This document shows positions 34,421 through 43,191 of a DNA stretch of 44,196 bases, one piece after another. The notes below the pieces were generated by a model that was given only the letters and a program-made list of their open reading frames with translations, searched no databases and was not told the origin of the DNA. Source of the DNA: Deltaproteobacteria bacterium UBA6601 (GTDB taxonomy: Bacteria; Myxococcota_A; UBA796; UBA9615); contig DJIF01000083.1 in the NCBI GenBank assembly GCA_002433485.1, positions 36,137 to 80,332 of the forward strand, read 5' to 3'. A program made the translations under genes and the position numbers. Every line of letters starts with the position of its first letter. The first letter of the stretch is position 1.

Positions 34421-35680
34421 ATGGCGCTGAGCTTGGCTCCAGGCACAGGGCTCAGCTTATTGGCCTTGTTGCTGGTAGCTCTGTCGCTGCCCGTTCTTGC
34501 TGAGGCTCGCAGCCGTAGCTACGACCGTGACACGCTGGCTATTGAAGAGCTCGGTGAAGGTCAGCGAGCGCTGCTGCTGCGTCGGGTCCAGGCTGCGGTG
34601 GCGCGCCGGAGCCTGCGCTCGATAAGCTTGCAGTCAGCCAGCACCGGTCACGTTCAGCGCTTGACCCTTAAGGGCTCGCTGGATGGTCTGGCGAGGTTGC
34701 CGCTGCAGGTTCTTGCTGCGGTTGCGGCGACCGCTGCTCCGCGTTCGTGGGGCAGTGAAAGGGACCTGCTGATTTCGGTTCGGGGCCAAGGCCGTTATCC
34801 GCTCAGCCTGATCTACAGCCGCAGGGGTGATCTCACGGTGGAGCAGGGGCCGCCGATGACTGGCCTGGCCCAGACTGCAGCTGCCGGTGAGCTGCGCGCC
34901 CGCTTCGGCTTGAGCCGAATTGTTGGTCGGGGTCGTAGTTGGCGGTCTGGAGAGCTGGCTGTGGTGGCCGCGTCGCTGGCTCGGCTCAGCGCCGCTGAGC
35001 GGCAGGCGGTGGAGGGGCTTGTCCTGGTGCGAGCTCCTGCCTGGCCGGGGGGCAGGAGGCACGCTGGCCGCTATCGAAAAGACTCTAGAGGGGCCAGAAT
35101 ACTGGTCTATGACCGCGCTTTTGAGGGGGATCGTCATGGCTTCCTGGGTTCGCCACAGAGGCCTTCTCCAGCCTCTATGAGCACGCTTCTACATGAGCTG
35201 GGCCATGCTGTTGCCGATTTTCCCGCTCGCCTTGCCTGGCAGGCTGTCGACCGTCAGCAGGCGCTGCAGAAGCGTGTCTACAAGGACTACCGCCAGTCTT
35301 ATCGTCGCTATCGAAGCGCCTACCGGGGCTATCGGGCTGCGCTTGCCAGCGGCAGGCGCAGTTTGATCCAGGAGAGAGAACAGACCTTGCTGGATCGCCA
35401 GCAGCAAACGGAGCGGTTGGCAGGTCGACTGAAGCGGGTTCAGCGCGAGCAGCGCAAGCTGGCTCGTCAGTACCGCAAGGTTCAGCGCTTCAGCCCTGTG
35501 CTGCGCTCCTATCGGAAGGCTCTAGCCGGCCGTCGTGGACCGACTCGCTATGGGCGGACCAGTCTCCATGAATCCTTTGCCGAGTCTTTTGCCCTCTACC
35601 GCGGCGACCCCCAAGCGCTACATCGCGTTCTCCCGGCGGTGTTTCAGTGGTTTGAAGAGGGCGGCCACCTGGTCTGGTGA
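34421..35680 (+). CDS. Putative secreted zinc metallopeptidase (HELGH, ATLF-like core)
   Basis: I chose ATG 34421, which gives a clean signal peptide (LLALLLVALSLPVLAEA) and 419 residues; ATG 34361 inside the TRAP gene is possible. HELGH is at 258-262, and HESFAESFALY at 383-393 supplies a third ligand (Glu387), similar to the EFFAEAF helix of anthrax-lethal-factor-like (ATLF) zincins. Between them lie about 115 residues of basic Arg/Gln/Tyr-rich coiled coil (RQQALQKRVYKDYRQSYRRY). The N-terminal ~240 residues are unassigned. It ends six bases from the convergent TRAP permease gene. Calling it a toxin is not justified. Confidence 0.6.
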   Translation: MALSLAPGTGLSLLALLLVALSLPVLAEARSRSYDRDTLAIEELGEGQRALLLRRVQAAVARRSLRSISLQSASTGHVQRLTLKGSLDGLARLPLQVLAAVAATAAPRSWGSERDLLISVRGQGRYPLSLIYSRRGDLTVEQGPPMTGLAQTAAAGELRARFGLSRIVGRGRSWRSGELAVVAASLARLSAAERQAVEGLVLVRAPAWPGGRRHAGRYRKDSRGARILVYDRAFEGDRHGFLGSPQRPSPASMSTLLHELGHAVADFPARLAWQAVDRQQALQKRVYKDYRQSYRRYRSAYRGYRAALASGRRSLIQEREQTLLDRQQQTERLAGRLKRVQREQRKLARQYRKVQRFSPVLRSYRKALAGRRGPTRYGRTSLHESFAESFALYRGDPQALHRVLPAVFQWFEEGGHLVW

Positions 35681-35686
35681 TAAGAG

Positions 35687-37009
35687 CTAGTCGAGCATCC
35701 AGGTGACCAGCTCCGGGAAGATGCAGATCAGTGCCAGGCCGATGAGTTGGATCACAATGAAGGGCAGTGCACCACGATAGATGGTGCTCGTTGCTACCTT
35801 CTGCGGTGCGACGCCCCTTAGGTAGAACAAAGCAAAGCCAAAGGGCGGGGTCAGGAACGAGGTCTGCAGGTTCATGCCGATCATCACTCCAAACCACACC
35901 AGGTCGACTCCCAGCAGCCGTGCCGCTGGAACTATCAGGGGCAGGATGATGAAGGCGATCTCGAAGAAGTCGATGAAGAAACCCAGCACGAAGATCATCA
36001 GGTTCGCGACCACCAGCAGACCGATCTTTCCGCCTGGCAGATCGGTGAGTATGCCTTCGATCCAGAGGTCTCCACCCAGGCCCCGAAACACCAGTGCGAA
36101 GGCGGTCGAGCCGATCAGCAGAAAGATCACCATTGCAGTCAGACGGGTGGTGTAGCGAAGGGTCTCCTCCATGGCCTTAAGGGTCAGTCGCTTGTTGATG
36201 GCCGCCAGCAGGATCGCACCTAGGGCGCCGAGGGCGCCGGCTTCGGTGGGGGTGGCCAGACCGGCGAAGATGCTGCCCAGCACCAGCATGATAAGGGCCA
36301 GCGGCGGAATCAGCACCAGAACCACCTGCTTGAGCAGGGCGCGGCGGTCTTTAGGTCGCTCTTCTATTGGCAGCGCTGGTGCTGCTTCTGGATGCAGGAA
36401 TGCAACCCCGATTACGTACAGGGCATACATGCCAGCTAGCATCAGGCCGGGGACCAGTGCTCCGACAAACAGGTCGCCAACGCTGATTCCCATCTGGTCC
36501 GCCAGAACAATGAGGACCACCGAGGGAGGAATGATCTGGCCCAGGGTTCCTGAGGCGGTGATGATTCCGGTGGCCAACTCCTGGGAGTAGCCGTTCCGCA
36601 GCATTACCGGTAGCGAGATCAGGCCCATAGCGACCACCGATGCGCCGACCACTCCGGTGGCAGCAGCCAGCATTGCGCCGACCAGCACCACCGCCAGTGC
36701 CAGGCCGCCTCGCAGCGGCCCAAACAGCGCGCCGATTGTCTTGAGCAGGTCTTCAGCAAGCCGCGATCGCTCCAGCATCGTGCCCATCAAGATGAAGAAG
36801 GGGACCGCTAACAGGATGTAGTTCGACATGATGCCGAAGGTCCGTTCCGGCAGTGCGGCCATCAGAGTCCACTCGAAGTAGCCCATTTCCACGCCGATGA
36901 ACGCGAAGATCAGCGAAGTACCCGCCAGGGCGAAGGCCACCGGATAGCCCGAGAAGATGATCGTGAACACCGCCACGAACATCAGTGGGCCAAGGGGCAG
37001 CTCGATCAC
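35687..37009 (-). CDS. TRAP transporter large permease (DctM family)
   Basis: The 440-residue protein has about twelve membrane segments and the DctM pattern: PLMFVAVFTIIFSGYPVAFALAG at the N-terminus, GIITASGTLGQIIPPSVVLIV in the middle, and GMNLQTSFLTPPFGFALFYLRG near the C-terminus. It is the sodium-driven channel subunit of the TRAP system. It overlaps the small subunit gene by four bases (ATGA). Together with the TakP-like receptor it would import 2-oxo acids or related carboxylates. Confidence 0.95.
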   Translation of the reverse strand: MIELPLGPLMFVAVFTIIFSGYPVAFALAGTSLIFAFIGVEMGYFEWTLMAALPERTFGIMSNYILLAVPFFILMGTMLERSRLAEDLLKTIGALFGPLRGGLALAVVLVGAMLAAATGVVGASVVAMGLISLPVMLRNGYSQELATGIITASGTLGQIIPPSVVLIVLADQMGISVGDLFVGALVPGLMLAGMYALYVIGVAFLHPEAAPALPIEERPKDRRALLKQVVLVLIPPLALIMLVLGSIFAGLATPTEAGALGALGAILLAAINKRLTLKAMEETLRYTTRLTAMVIFLLIGSTAFALVFRGLGGDLWIEGILTDLPGGKIGLLVVANLMIFVLGFFIDFFEIAFIILPLIVPAARLLGVDLVWFGVMIGMNLQTSFLTPPFGFALFYLRGVAPQKVATSTIYRGALPFIVIQLIGLALICIFPELVTWMLD

Positions 37010-38070
37010 TGTCGCCCTCGCAGAATGTCGAGCTGGCGGGTCGCCATGGCATGTCCTTGCAGGGCAATCATTACCAGCGCGGCAGGGAGCACCAGTTTGA
37101 GTGGATATCGGGGCAGGCCGCCTGGGTCGGGCGAGATCTCACGTACCTGCCAGGAGTTCAGCACCGACGGCAGTGAGAACCACAGGGCTGCAGCGCAGAA
37201 GGGCATGAGAAACAGCACCGTTCCGGCCAGATCGATGCGTGCTTTTCCGTGTGGTCCGAGACGACCATAGAGGACGTCGACCCGGACGTGCCCGTCTTCG
37301 CGCAGGGTCCATGCCGCGCCAAGCAGGAACAGCAGGCTGAACATGTACCATTGGGCCTCGATGTAAGCGTTGGAACTCAGGCTCAGGCCGCTGAACTGAT
37401 CAACTTTGCGTGCTATGGCGTTGTAGGCGCCGACCACAATCATAGCGGCGCCCAGCCAGGCGACTCCCGTTCCTACCCAACCGTTGAGTCGGTCGATGCC
37501 CGCCACCAATCGTCTGTGCAGCGGCAGACCCTTGCCGTCCACCGCGCTGGACAGCAGCATCAGGTAGCTTGCTGCGAGGTAGAGCAGTACGCCCTGAGCA
37601 GGCTGAAAGTCAATTCCCGATAGCTGGGCGGCAGCGCTAAGCGGGTCTGCAGCGAGACTTGATTCGAAGCTCGCCAGGTGCGCAGAGCCATCTCGGCCAA
37701 GGCCTATGAACAGCGCGTAGCAGGCGTGCAGGGTTGCGATGACTGCCACCACCATCTGTTCGCGGCCACGCTCCAGGGCTGCGAGAATCAGTCCCAACAA
37801 GCCCAGCGTCAGGGCTATCTGCCCAGCCATGATGCGGAATCCCTGCGGAACGAAGGAGAGCTTGAGTCCGCCGGGGCCGGCTGGTACGCCCAGTTCCGGA
37901 AGCGCTGTCTCTGAGATGACCCGGACCGAGGTCTCGGCCCACGGTAGTGCTGCACTGATCAGCACCAGCAGGGCGGGACTGAGGCTCAGGGCCAGGCGCA
38001 GGATTCGAGGGAGAGGCGCTGACTCCAGCCTGTTCGCCGCGTCGGACCTCCGCTCATCCGCTACGGTCAC
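37006..38070 (-). CDS. TRAP transporter small permease (DctQ) with extra N-terminal membrane region
   Basis: The protein is 354 residues, about twice the normal DctQ size. Residues about 190-345 are the DctQ domain (four membrane segments; RKVDQFSGLSLSSNAYIEAQWYMF and EDGHVRVDVLYGRLGPHGKA are typical of the TakQ type). Residues 1-185 add about four further hydrophobic segments (starting LALSLSPALLVLISAALPW) that I cannot assign. The gene overlaps both the large subunit and the aminotransferase genes by four bases. Confidence 0.88.
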   Translation of the reverse strand: MTVADERRSDAANRLESAPLPRILRLALSLSPALLVLISAALPWAETSVRVISETALPELGVPAGPGGLKLSFVPQGFRIMAGQIALTLGLLGLILAALERGREQMVVAVIATLHACYALFIGLGRDGSAHLASFESSLAADPLSAAAQLSGIDFQPAQGVLLYLAASYLMLLSSAVDGKGLPLHRRLVAGIDRLNGWVGTGVAWLGAAMIVVGAYNAIARKVDQFSGLSLSSNAYIEAQWYMFSLLFLLGAAWTLREDGHVRVDVLYGRLGPHGKARIDLAGTVLFLMPFCAAALWFSLPSVLNSWQVREISPDPGGLPRYPLKLVLPAALVMIALQGHAMATRQLDILRGRQ

Positions 38071-38921
38071 GGATCGATCTCCCTTTCCGTCAGTGCGGTG
38101 AAGGCGGCTGCGAGACGACTGGTGATGGGGCCGGGTGCGGCTGGAAGTGCCTGACCATCCACGCTGTGGATGGCTTGTACACAGCGAATGGTCGAAGATA
38201 GGAAGGCTTCGTCGCTGCGGGGTAGCGATTGCAGGGGGAGGGGGGTCTGAATCACCTCGATGCCCAGCTCAGCAGCGAGCTCCAGAACCAGCGAGCGGGT
38301 GATCCCTGGTAGGCAGCCGGAGCTGAGCGGTGGGGTGCGAAGCTGACCTTCCCAGATCACAAAGATGTTACTGCCGGTGCCTTCACACAGTTCCCCCCGA
38401 GTATTGGGAAAGATTGCTTCGGTGGCGCCGAGGTCCCGGGCTCGTCTTAGGGCCCGCACGTTTTCGCCGTAGCTGGTGGTCTTCAGCCCGACCAGCGCGC
38501 CCCGGTCATTGCGTGCCCAGGGAACCGTAATTACCCCACTGACCGTGGGGACTTCGCCCAGGGGTGAGGTCGTGATGAGGGTGGTTTGGGGGCCTTCGCC
38601 GCGAAGGGTTGAAGCCGGCCCCACGCCGCCGGTCACCGTGACCCGAACCCGACTCTCCGGGTAGGGCTCGGCCGCCAGCAGCTCGGTGGCCCAGGCCCTC
38701 AGGGTCGCGGAGTCATGGAGCTCCAGACCCATGACGTCTGCGGAGCGCTTGAGGCGTTCGTAGTGGCGGTTCCAGGTGAAGATCTGGCCACCGAAGGTTC
38801 GCAGGGTCTCAAAGACACCGTCGCCCACCGTGATTCCGTGATCGAATGGTGAGATCGCCGCTGCGCTCTCCGGGACGATAAGCCCATTAAGGGAAACCCT
38901 GCGTTCTGTTGCTTTATCCAT
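38067..38921 (-). CDS. Class IV aminotransferase (BCAT/aminodeoxychorismate lyase-like)
   Basis: From ATG 38921 (a GTG lies four codons upstream) the protein is 284 residues. It has the fold-type IV PLP hallmarks: DHGITVGDGVFETLRTF (27-43), the Schiff-base lysine Lys147 in GLKTTSYGENVRA, and Glu180 in ELCEGTGSNIF. The family includes branched-chain and D-amino-acid transaminases and 4-amino-4-deoxychorismate lyase (PabC); the sequence alone does not decide. It is first in an operon with the TRAP permeases (ATGA overlap), which makes a transaminase using an imported 2-oxo acid attractive. PabC activity remains possible. Confidence 0.85.
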   Translation of the reverse strand: MDKATERRVSLNGLIVPESAAAISPFDHGITVGDGVFETLRTFGGQIFTWNRHYERLKRSADVMGLELHDSATLRAWATELLAAEPYPESRVRVTVTGGVGPASTLRGEGPQTTLITTSPLGEVPTVSGVITVPWARNDRGALVGLKTTSYGENVRALRRARDLGATEAIFPNTRGELCEGTGSNIFVIWEGQLRTPPLSSGCLPGITRSLVLELAAELGIEVIQTPLPLQSLPRSDEAFLSSTIRCVQAIHSVDGQALPAAPGPITSRLAAAFTALTEREIDP

Positions 38922-38969
38922 CGTTTTGTCCACTTTTCGCGGGGATCAGGGCTCGGTGCCGCGCGCAAA

Positions 38970-39584
38970 TTAGTCGTAACAGTTGTTCAGATCCAGCACC
39001 CCTCGTCGGCACAGCTCAGTTCGCAGCTTGGTGGCGTCATCAAAGAGGATGGCGTCCATCCCCACGGCTCGCGCGCCCGCACAGTTGCGCGCGGTGTTGT
39101 CAATGAACAGGCACTGGGAGGGCAGACAAGAGAGGCTCTCAGCGGCGTGCAGATAGGCTGCTGCTGCTGGCTTGCGCAGCCCACTCTTACAGGAGACAAA
39201 GGTCCAGGGCAGGTATTGAGACAGCTTCAGCTTGTTCTCAATGGTCTGGAACCAGCACGGGTAGTTGGACATGCAATGCATCTCGATTCCAGCACGCTTT
39301 AGCTCTGCGAGCAGGTCTTCCACTCCTTCGAGCCATCGATAGCCCCGTTGAAAGAGCTCCAAGAAGGCCTGTTGGTCCCAGTGGATGTGCGCTGGCAGGA
39401 AGGCGTCGAGGAAGGCCTGCTGGTCGATTTCGCCACGCTCAAAGCGTTGCCAGGCACTGCCATCGGCCAGGGAGTACAGCTCTTCTAAGGTCAGGCCGAA
39501 GAAGTCTGGCATCTCAAGGTAGGGGTCGTAGACCAGCGTGTCCATGACATCGAGGAGCAGGATCGGTGAGGGCGCGGTCGTCAT
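38970..39584 (-). CDS. HAD-superfamily hydrolase, plant chloroplast FMN-hydrolase-like
   Basis: The 204-residue protein has HAD motif I LLDVMDTLV (nucleophile Asp, but Met where the usual acid/base Asp+2 stands), motif II SN in HCMSNYP, Lys in GLRKP, and motif IV FIDNTARN. Stretches such as PDFFGL, RFERGEID, NYPCWFQTIENKLKLS and LPWTFVSC closely recall, from memory, the Arabidopsis chloroplast FMN hydrolase AtcpFHy1 family. A phosphatase acting on FMN or a related phosphate is a reasonable guess. It begins three bases after the aat stop and is probably in that operon. Confidence 0.8.
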   Translation of the reverse strand: MTTAPSPILLLDVMDTLVYDPYLEMPDFFGLTLEELYSLADGSAWQRFERGEIDQQAFLDAFLPAHIHWDQQAFLELFQRGYRWLEGVEDLLAELKRAGIEMHCMSNYPCWFQTIENKLKLSQYLPWTFVSCKSGLRKPAAAAYLHAAESLSCLPSQCLFIDNTARNCAGARAVGMDAILFDDATKLRTELCRRGVLDLNNCYD

Positions 39585-39587
39585 GGT

Positions 39588-40295
39588 CTAGCTGGCTCCT
39601 TTGCTGAGATTAGGTTCCAGCTGCCAGGGGCCTCTCCGGGTCGGAGCTTCCAGGGCTCGCTGCAGCAGTTCCAGATAATCCTTTCTGGGGATTTCCCGGG
39701 CACCGAAGCGCTCCAGGTGCTCGGTGTGAACCTGACTGTCGATAAGGGTGAAGCCCCAGCGCATGACGTGCTCTGCGAGGGTTGCGAAGGCGACTTTGGA
39801 GGCGTCTGCCTGATCCGCAAACATGGACTCACCAAAGAATATCGAGCCCAGGGATACGCCGTAGATCCCCCCGACCAGCTGGCCTTCGAGCCAACTCTCC
39901 ACAGAGTGTGCGTAACCGAGCTGGTGGAGCTGGAGGTAGCCTTCGATCATCTCTTCAGTGATCCAGGTGCCGTTCTGATGGGGTCGTTCTTTTTCTGCGC
40001 AGCGACGGATTACAGCTGCGAACTCTTGATCAAAGCTGAGTTGGTAGCGACCTTTGCGCAGAGTCTGCCGCAGTGACCGCGGCAGGCGCAGCTCGGCAGG
40101 AAACAGCACAAAGCGTGGGTCGGGGGAATGCCAGAGAATAGGCTGCCCTTCTGAGTACCACGGGAAGATGCCGTTGGCGTAGGCAGTGAGCAGCCGTCTG
40201 GGACTCAGGTCGCCGCCCAGAGCCAGCAGGCCGCTCGGGTCGGCGAGTTCAGGATCGGGAAACAGGATTTCGTCGGGGAGCGCGTAGACCGGCAC
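39588..40295 (-). CDS. aat: Leucyl/phenylalanyl-tRNA--protein transferase
   Basis: The 235-residue protein has the Aat core: GLLALGGDLSPRRLLTAYANGIFPWY, PILWHSPDPRFVLFP, the NGTWIT segment, GYAHSVESWLEGQLVGGIYG and FFGESMFA. Aat transfers Leu or Phe from tRNA to N-terminal Arg/Lys of proteins, marking them for ClpAP by the N-end rule. The length is normal. It lies nine bases downstream of ttcA and three bases upstream of the HAD gene, so the three are likely co-transcribed. Confidence 0.97.
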   Translation of the reverse strand: MPVYALPDEILFPDPELADPSGLLALGGDLSPRRLLTAYANGIFPWYSEGQPILWHSPDPRFVLFPAELRLPRSLRQTLRKGRYQLSFDQEFAAVIRRCAEKERPHQNGTWITEEMIEGYLQLHQLGYAHSVESWLEGQLVGGIYGVSLGSIFFGESMFADQADASKVAFATLAEHVMRWGFTLIDSQVHTEHLERFGAREIPRKDYLELLQRALEAPTRRGPWQLEPNLSKGAS

Positions 40296-40304
40296 CTTCT
40301 CAGC

Positions 40305-41135
40305 TCATGCGCGGGCCTGCAGGCGCCCTCGTCCGGTGCCTTGCGCGCCGATGGTCTCCGGCCCGAGGCCGAGCTGTTCCCACAGGCCGGTGTCCAGCAG
40401 GTGGGAAGCTCGTACGTTGGTTAGCGCAGCTAGCATAGAGCCGCGGATCTTGGGATGTTGTTCTTCGAGACGCCCAATCAGCGCCTTGACCGCCTGACGT
40501 TGGAGGCCGTCCTGACTCCCGCAAAGGTTGCAGGGCAAAATGGGGAAGGCACGCTCTTCTGCGTACTGGCTGAGCTCGCGCTCATAGCAGCCGATAAGCG
40601 GGCGGATCACCGTGTTGCGGCCGTCGTCGGAGCGCAACCATGCCGGCATCGTCTTGAGTTGGCCGGTGAACATCATGTTCATTAGCAGGGTTTCGACCGC
40701 ATCATCGCCGTGATGGCCCAGCGCAATCTTGCTGCAGCCGAGCTCTGCGGCGGCGTTGTACAGGATGCCTCGGCGCAGGCGCGAGCAGAGGCTGCAGTAG
40801 GTGGCGTCCTCGCTGAGTTTGTCGATCACCACCGAGTAGGTGTCTTGTCGTGCGATGACATATTCACCGCTCCAGTCTTTGAGCCACTCAACAAGAGGGC
40901 TGCCGTCGTAGCCCGGCTGACCTTGATCGAGGTGCCAGGCGACCAGCTCAAATTTGATCGGCGCCCGCTCCCGCAAGCGATCGAGCAGGCAGAGCAGCCC
41001 GTAGGAATCTTTGCCGCCCGACAGGGCTACCAGGATTCGGTCGCCGTCCTCGATCATGCCGAAGTCCTTGATCGCCTTGCCTACTTTGCTTAGTAGTTTG
41101 CGCTCAAGTTTGCTGACCGGATTGCGAGTGCTCAT
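40305..41135 (-). CDS. ttcA: tRNA 2-thiocytidine biosynthesis protein TtcA
   Basis: The 276-residue protein has the PP-loop SGGKDS (39-44), the two cysteine pairs Cys114/Cys117 (CSLC) and Cys202/Cys205 (CNLC) that hold the Fe-S cluster, and the GHHGDDAVET motif. TtcA makes 2-thiocytidine at position 32 of certain tRNAs. No clear ribosome site precedes ATG 41135. The upstream 82-bp gap holds only a weak 5-bp stem and probably the promoter of the ttcA-aat-HAD group. Confidence 0.95.
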   Translation of the reverse strand: MSTRNPVSKLERKLLSKVGKAIKDFGMIEDGDRILVALSGGKDSYGLLCLLDRLRERAPIKFELVAWHLDQGQPGYDGSPLVEWLKDWSGEYVIARQDTYSVVIDKLSEDATYCSLCSRLRRGILYNAAAELGCSKIALGHHGDDAVETLLMNMMFTGQLKTMPAWLRSDDGRNTVIRPLIGCYERELSQYAEERAFPILPCNLCGSQDGLQRQAVKALIGRLEEQHPKIRGSMLAALTNVRASHLLDTGLWEQLGLGPETIGAQGTGRGRLQARA

Positions 41136-41217
41136 ACCCGGGAAGGTAACCGATCGGCTCGGTGAAGTCCCGAGAATGTGATGTTGCTGGATCTTGTCAG
41201 CTGTCGCGCTGAGCGCC

Positions 41218-41874
41218 TCAGGCCTCGGGGGCAGTCGGGCTGACCAGGGGCTGGATCTGCTCCACTACGCCTAGTCTGTGGAGGACTTCGACGACCATCA
41301 TCCAGGTCAAGCCCCATAGCACCCCCTTTGGTCCGAGGTCGACTCCAGGAAAGCGCATCGGTGTGGTTGCTCGTTCGGCGACGACCCAGGTTCGCAGTTT
41401 GGGGTCAGCCAGTTCCTGGAGCGGAACCCAGAAGGCCTCATCTACCTCTTCGTTGGTGGTCAGTTGGGGGGGCGCGCCGGAGGGCAGGGTGAAGGCGATG
41501 GGCTGAATAGCCATCGGCAGAATGTTGCTTCGAGCCCGTGCCTGCAGTTCGTCCAGGAGACCTAGGTGGCGACTTTCCTGGTCGAGGTTGAGACCGACCT
41601 CTTCCAGGGTCTCGCGACAGGCCGTCGCTCGTAAGTCGGCATCACCCGGGTCCTTTCTGCCTCCAGGAAAGCTGATCTGACCCGACCAGGGGTCCAATTC
41701 GTGCCTCGCTCGTCGCATAAAGAGCAGCGCTGCTTCAGCGCCTTCAGCCGGCGCCTGAAACACGACCGCCACGGCTGAGCGGCGCATGCTTGCGGCGTCA
41801 GGTACGGCACGCGGGGAGCGGACCAGCAGTCGCTCAAGAATCGCGGAGATGGTGGTGCGTGAGCCGGCTTTCAC
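41218..41874 (-). CDS. NUDIX hydrolase, CoA pyrophosphatase type
   Basis: The 218-residue protein contains SGQISFPGGRKDPGDAD followed by CRETLEEVGL, the NUDIX box in the arrangement used by CoA diphosphatases (NudL/PCD1-like), preceded by a partial match to the CoA motif (ALLFMRRARHELDPW). Such enzymes cleave CoA or its oxidised forms to phosphopantetheine and 3',5'-ADP. The gene overlaps the upstream RNA methyltransferase gene by four bases (ATGA). Confidence 0.88.
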   Translation of the reverse strand: MKAGSRTTISAILERLLVRSPRAVPDAASMRRSAVAVVFQAPAEGAEAALLFMRRARHELDPWSGQISFPGGRKDPGDADLRATACRETLEEVGLNLDQESRHLGLLDELQARARSNILPMAIQPIAFTLPSGAPPQLTTNEEVDEAFWVPLQELADPKLRTWVVAERATTPMRFPGVDLGPKGVLWGLTWMMVVEVLHRLGVVEQIQPLVSPTAPEA

Positions 41875-43088
41875 TCGACGACCAGGGTGAGGCAGCTGAG
41901 GTAATCGCCCTGGGCAAAGCCAGGTGGAACCGGGTGATCAGCGCCAGCCCCAGCTCGTCGCAGCAGCCGACCTATGCGCCTTCCAGCGCCCTCCAGGCCA
42001 GCGCGGGCGTCGTCCAGTAGGTCGTCGGAGTCCAGCCGGGCGGTGCACGATGCGGTGACCAATAGTGCCCGCCTGCTGAGCAGCGGACCAATGCCCTGGT
42101 GCAGCCGCCGATAGGCGGCGCGCGCTTTGGGCAGGTCCGCCTGCCTGTGGCTTAAAGCCGGTGGGTCACACACCACTAGGTCGTAGCGTTGCTCGCCTGG
42201 GAGTCGAGTCATTGTGGGTAACCACTCGAAGATGTTGGCACATTGAAAGCGGTGTCCCAGCGGATCGATGCCGTTGAGACGAAATTGCTGTTGGCAGTCG
42301 GCCATGATCGATTCGCTGAGGTCCACTGAGTGAACGAAGGTTGCTTGCGCCATAGCCATGGCTACTGAGAAGCCCCCGGTGTAGCTGAACAGGTTGAGGC
42401 TGCGGTCGCCAGGACGACTGACTGTCTGGACATGGTTGCGGTTTTCCCGTTGGTCAAGGAAGAAGCCGGTCTTCTGTCCGCTGCTGGGGCGAACCAGGTA
42501 GCTGCGACCGTCTTCCACGAACACTAGCGGCTCTTCGCTGAGCTCCCCGTGCAGTGCCTGGGCAGCGCCCTCGCGGTCCCGCAACACGATAGAGCGTGGC
42601 TTGCCCCCGGCTTCGGCACGCAGTGCTTCTACGATGGTCGCCAGATGGGGCTGCCAGCCAGCGCAGTCGAGCTTGATTACCAAGGTGTCCAGATAGCGAT
42701 CGACGATTAGTCCCGGCAGACCATCCCCTTCTCCATTGAGCAAGCGGAAACCGGTAGTCTCGGCCTTTAAGCAGCGCTCGCGCAGCCTGCGCGCTGCCGC
42801 GATTCTTGAGAATAAGAGTTTGTGCAGGGAGGGTGGCTGCGACTCAAGGCTGAGCATGCGCAGTGCCGGCACTCCAGGCTGCAGCCTGCCTTCGGCCAGG
42901 CCCAGGCCCAGGGGCGCACCGACTGCATCCAGCAGGTCGATAACCTCGCCGCGTTCAGGTCGCCAGTTGACTCTGTCGAAAACGTCGGGCCACAGCCAGG
43001 GGTGCCCGCTTAGGATGGCCTGGGCGCTGCGCTTGTCCAGCTGGAGTTGGCGCAGGCCATCGCGGACCCGCGCTCCTCTGCGACTCAT
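41871..43088 (-). CDS. RlmI-like 23S rRNA cytosine methyltransferase
   Basis: From ATG 43088 (GGAGGG at 43095-43100) the protein is 405 residues. The N-terminus is a PUA-like domain (AILSGHPWLWPDVFD), then an RlmI/RlmK linker (GLPGLIVDRY), SGQKTGFFLDQRENR, motif I NLFSYTGGFSVAMA, motif IV VVCDPPALS and a cysteine region TASCTARLD. RlmI makes m5C1962 in 23S rRNA of E. coli. The catalytic cysteine context differs slightly from the usual CSxH, so the exact target is uncertain. A longer start at 43112 overlaps the ribosome site. Confidence 0.85.
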   Translation of the reverse strand: MSRRGARVRDGLRQLQLDKRSAQAILSGHPWLWPDVFDRVNWRPERGEVIDLLDAVGAPLGLGLAEGRLQPGVPALRMLSLESQPPSLHKLLFSRIAAARRLRERCLKAETTGFRLLNGEGDGLPGLIVDRYLDTLVIKLDCAGWQPHLATIVEALRAEAGGKPRSIVLRDREGAAQALHGELSEEPLVFVEDGRSYLVRPSSGQKTGFFLDQRENRNHVQTVSRPGDRSLNLFSYTGGFSVAMAMAQATFVHSVDLSESIMADCQQQFRLNGIDPLGHRFQCANIFEWLPTMTRLPGEQRYDLVVCDPPALSHRQADLPKARAAYRRLHQGIGPLLSRRALLVTASCTARLDSDDLLDDARAGLEGAGRRIGRLLRRAGAGADHPVPPGFAQGDYLSCLTLVVE

Positions 43089-43094
43089 AGGAGT

Positions 43095-43100
43095 CCCTCC
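43095..43100 (-). promoter_or_regulatory. Ribosome binding site fixing the RlmI-like start
   Basis: GGAGGG in minus sense with a six-base spacer to ATG 43088. It decides against the start eight codons upstream. Confidence 0.75.
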
Positions 43101-43191
43101 ATCGGCCAACACCTGGTGGTTTTAAGATGGGATCGAGCTTGGCGCTTGGGTGGCGCTTCTCGGCTGTAGTTGTCGGTTGGGTAGCGCATGT

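Noticed and set aside
34421..35680. Reading the HELGH protein as an anthrax-type toxin
   Set aside because: Only the zinc-site pattern is shared; no translocation or toxin domain is visible and many ATLF-like proteins are not toxins.
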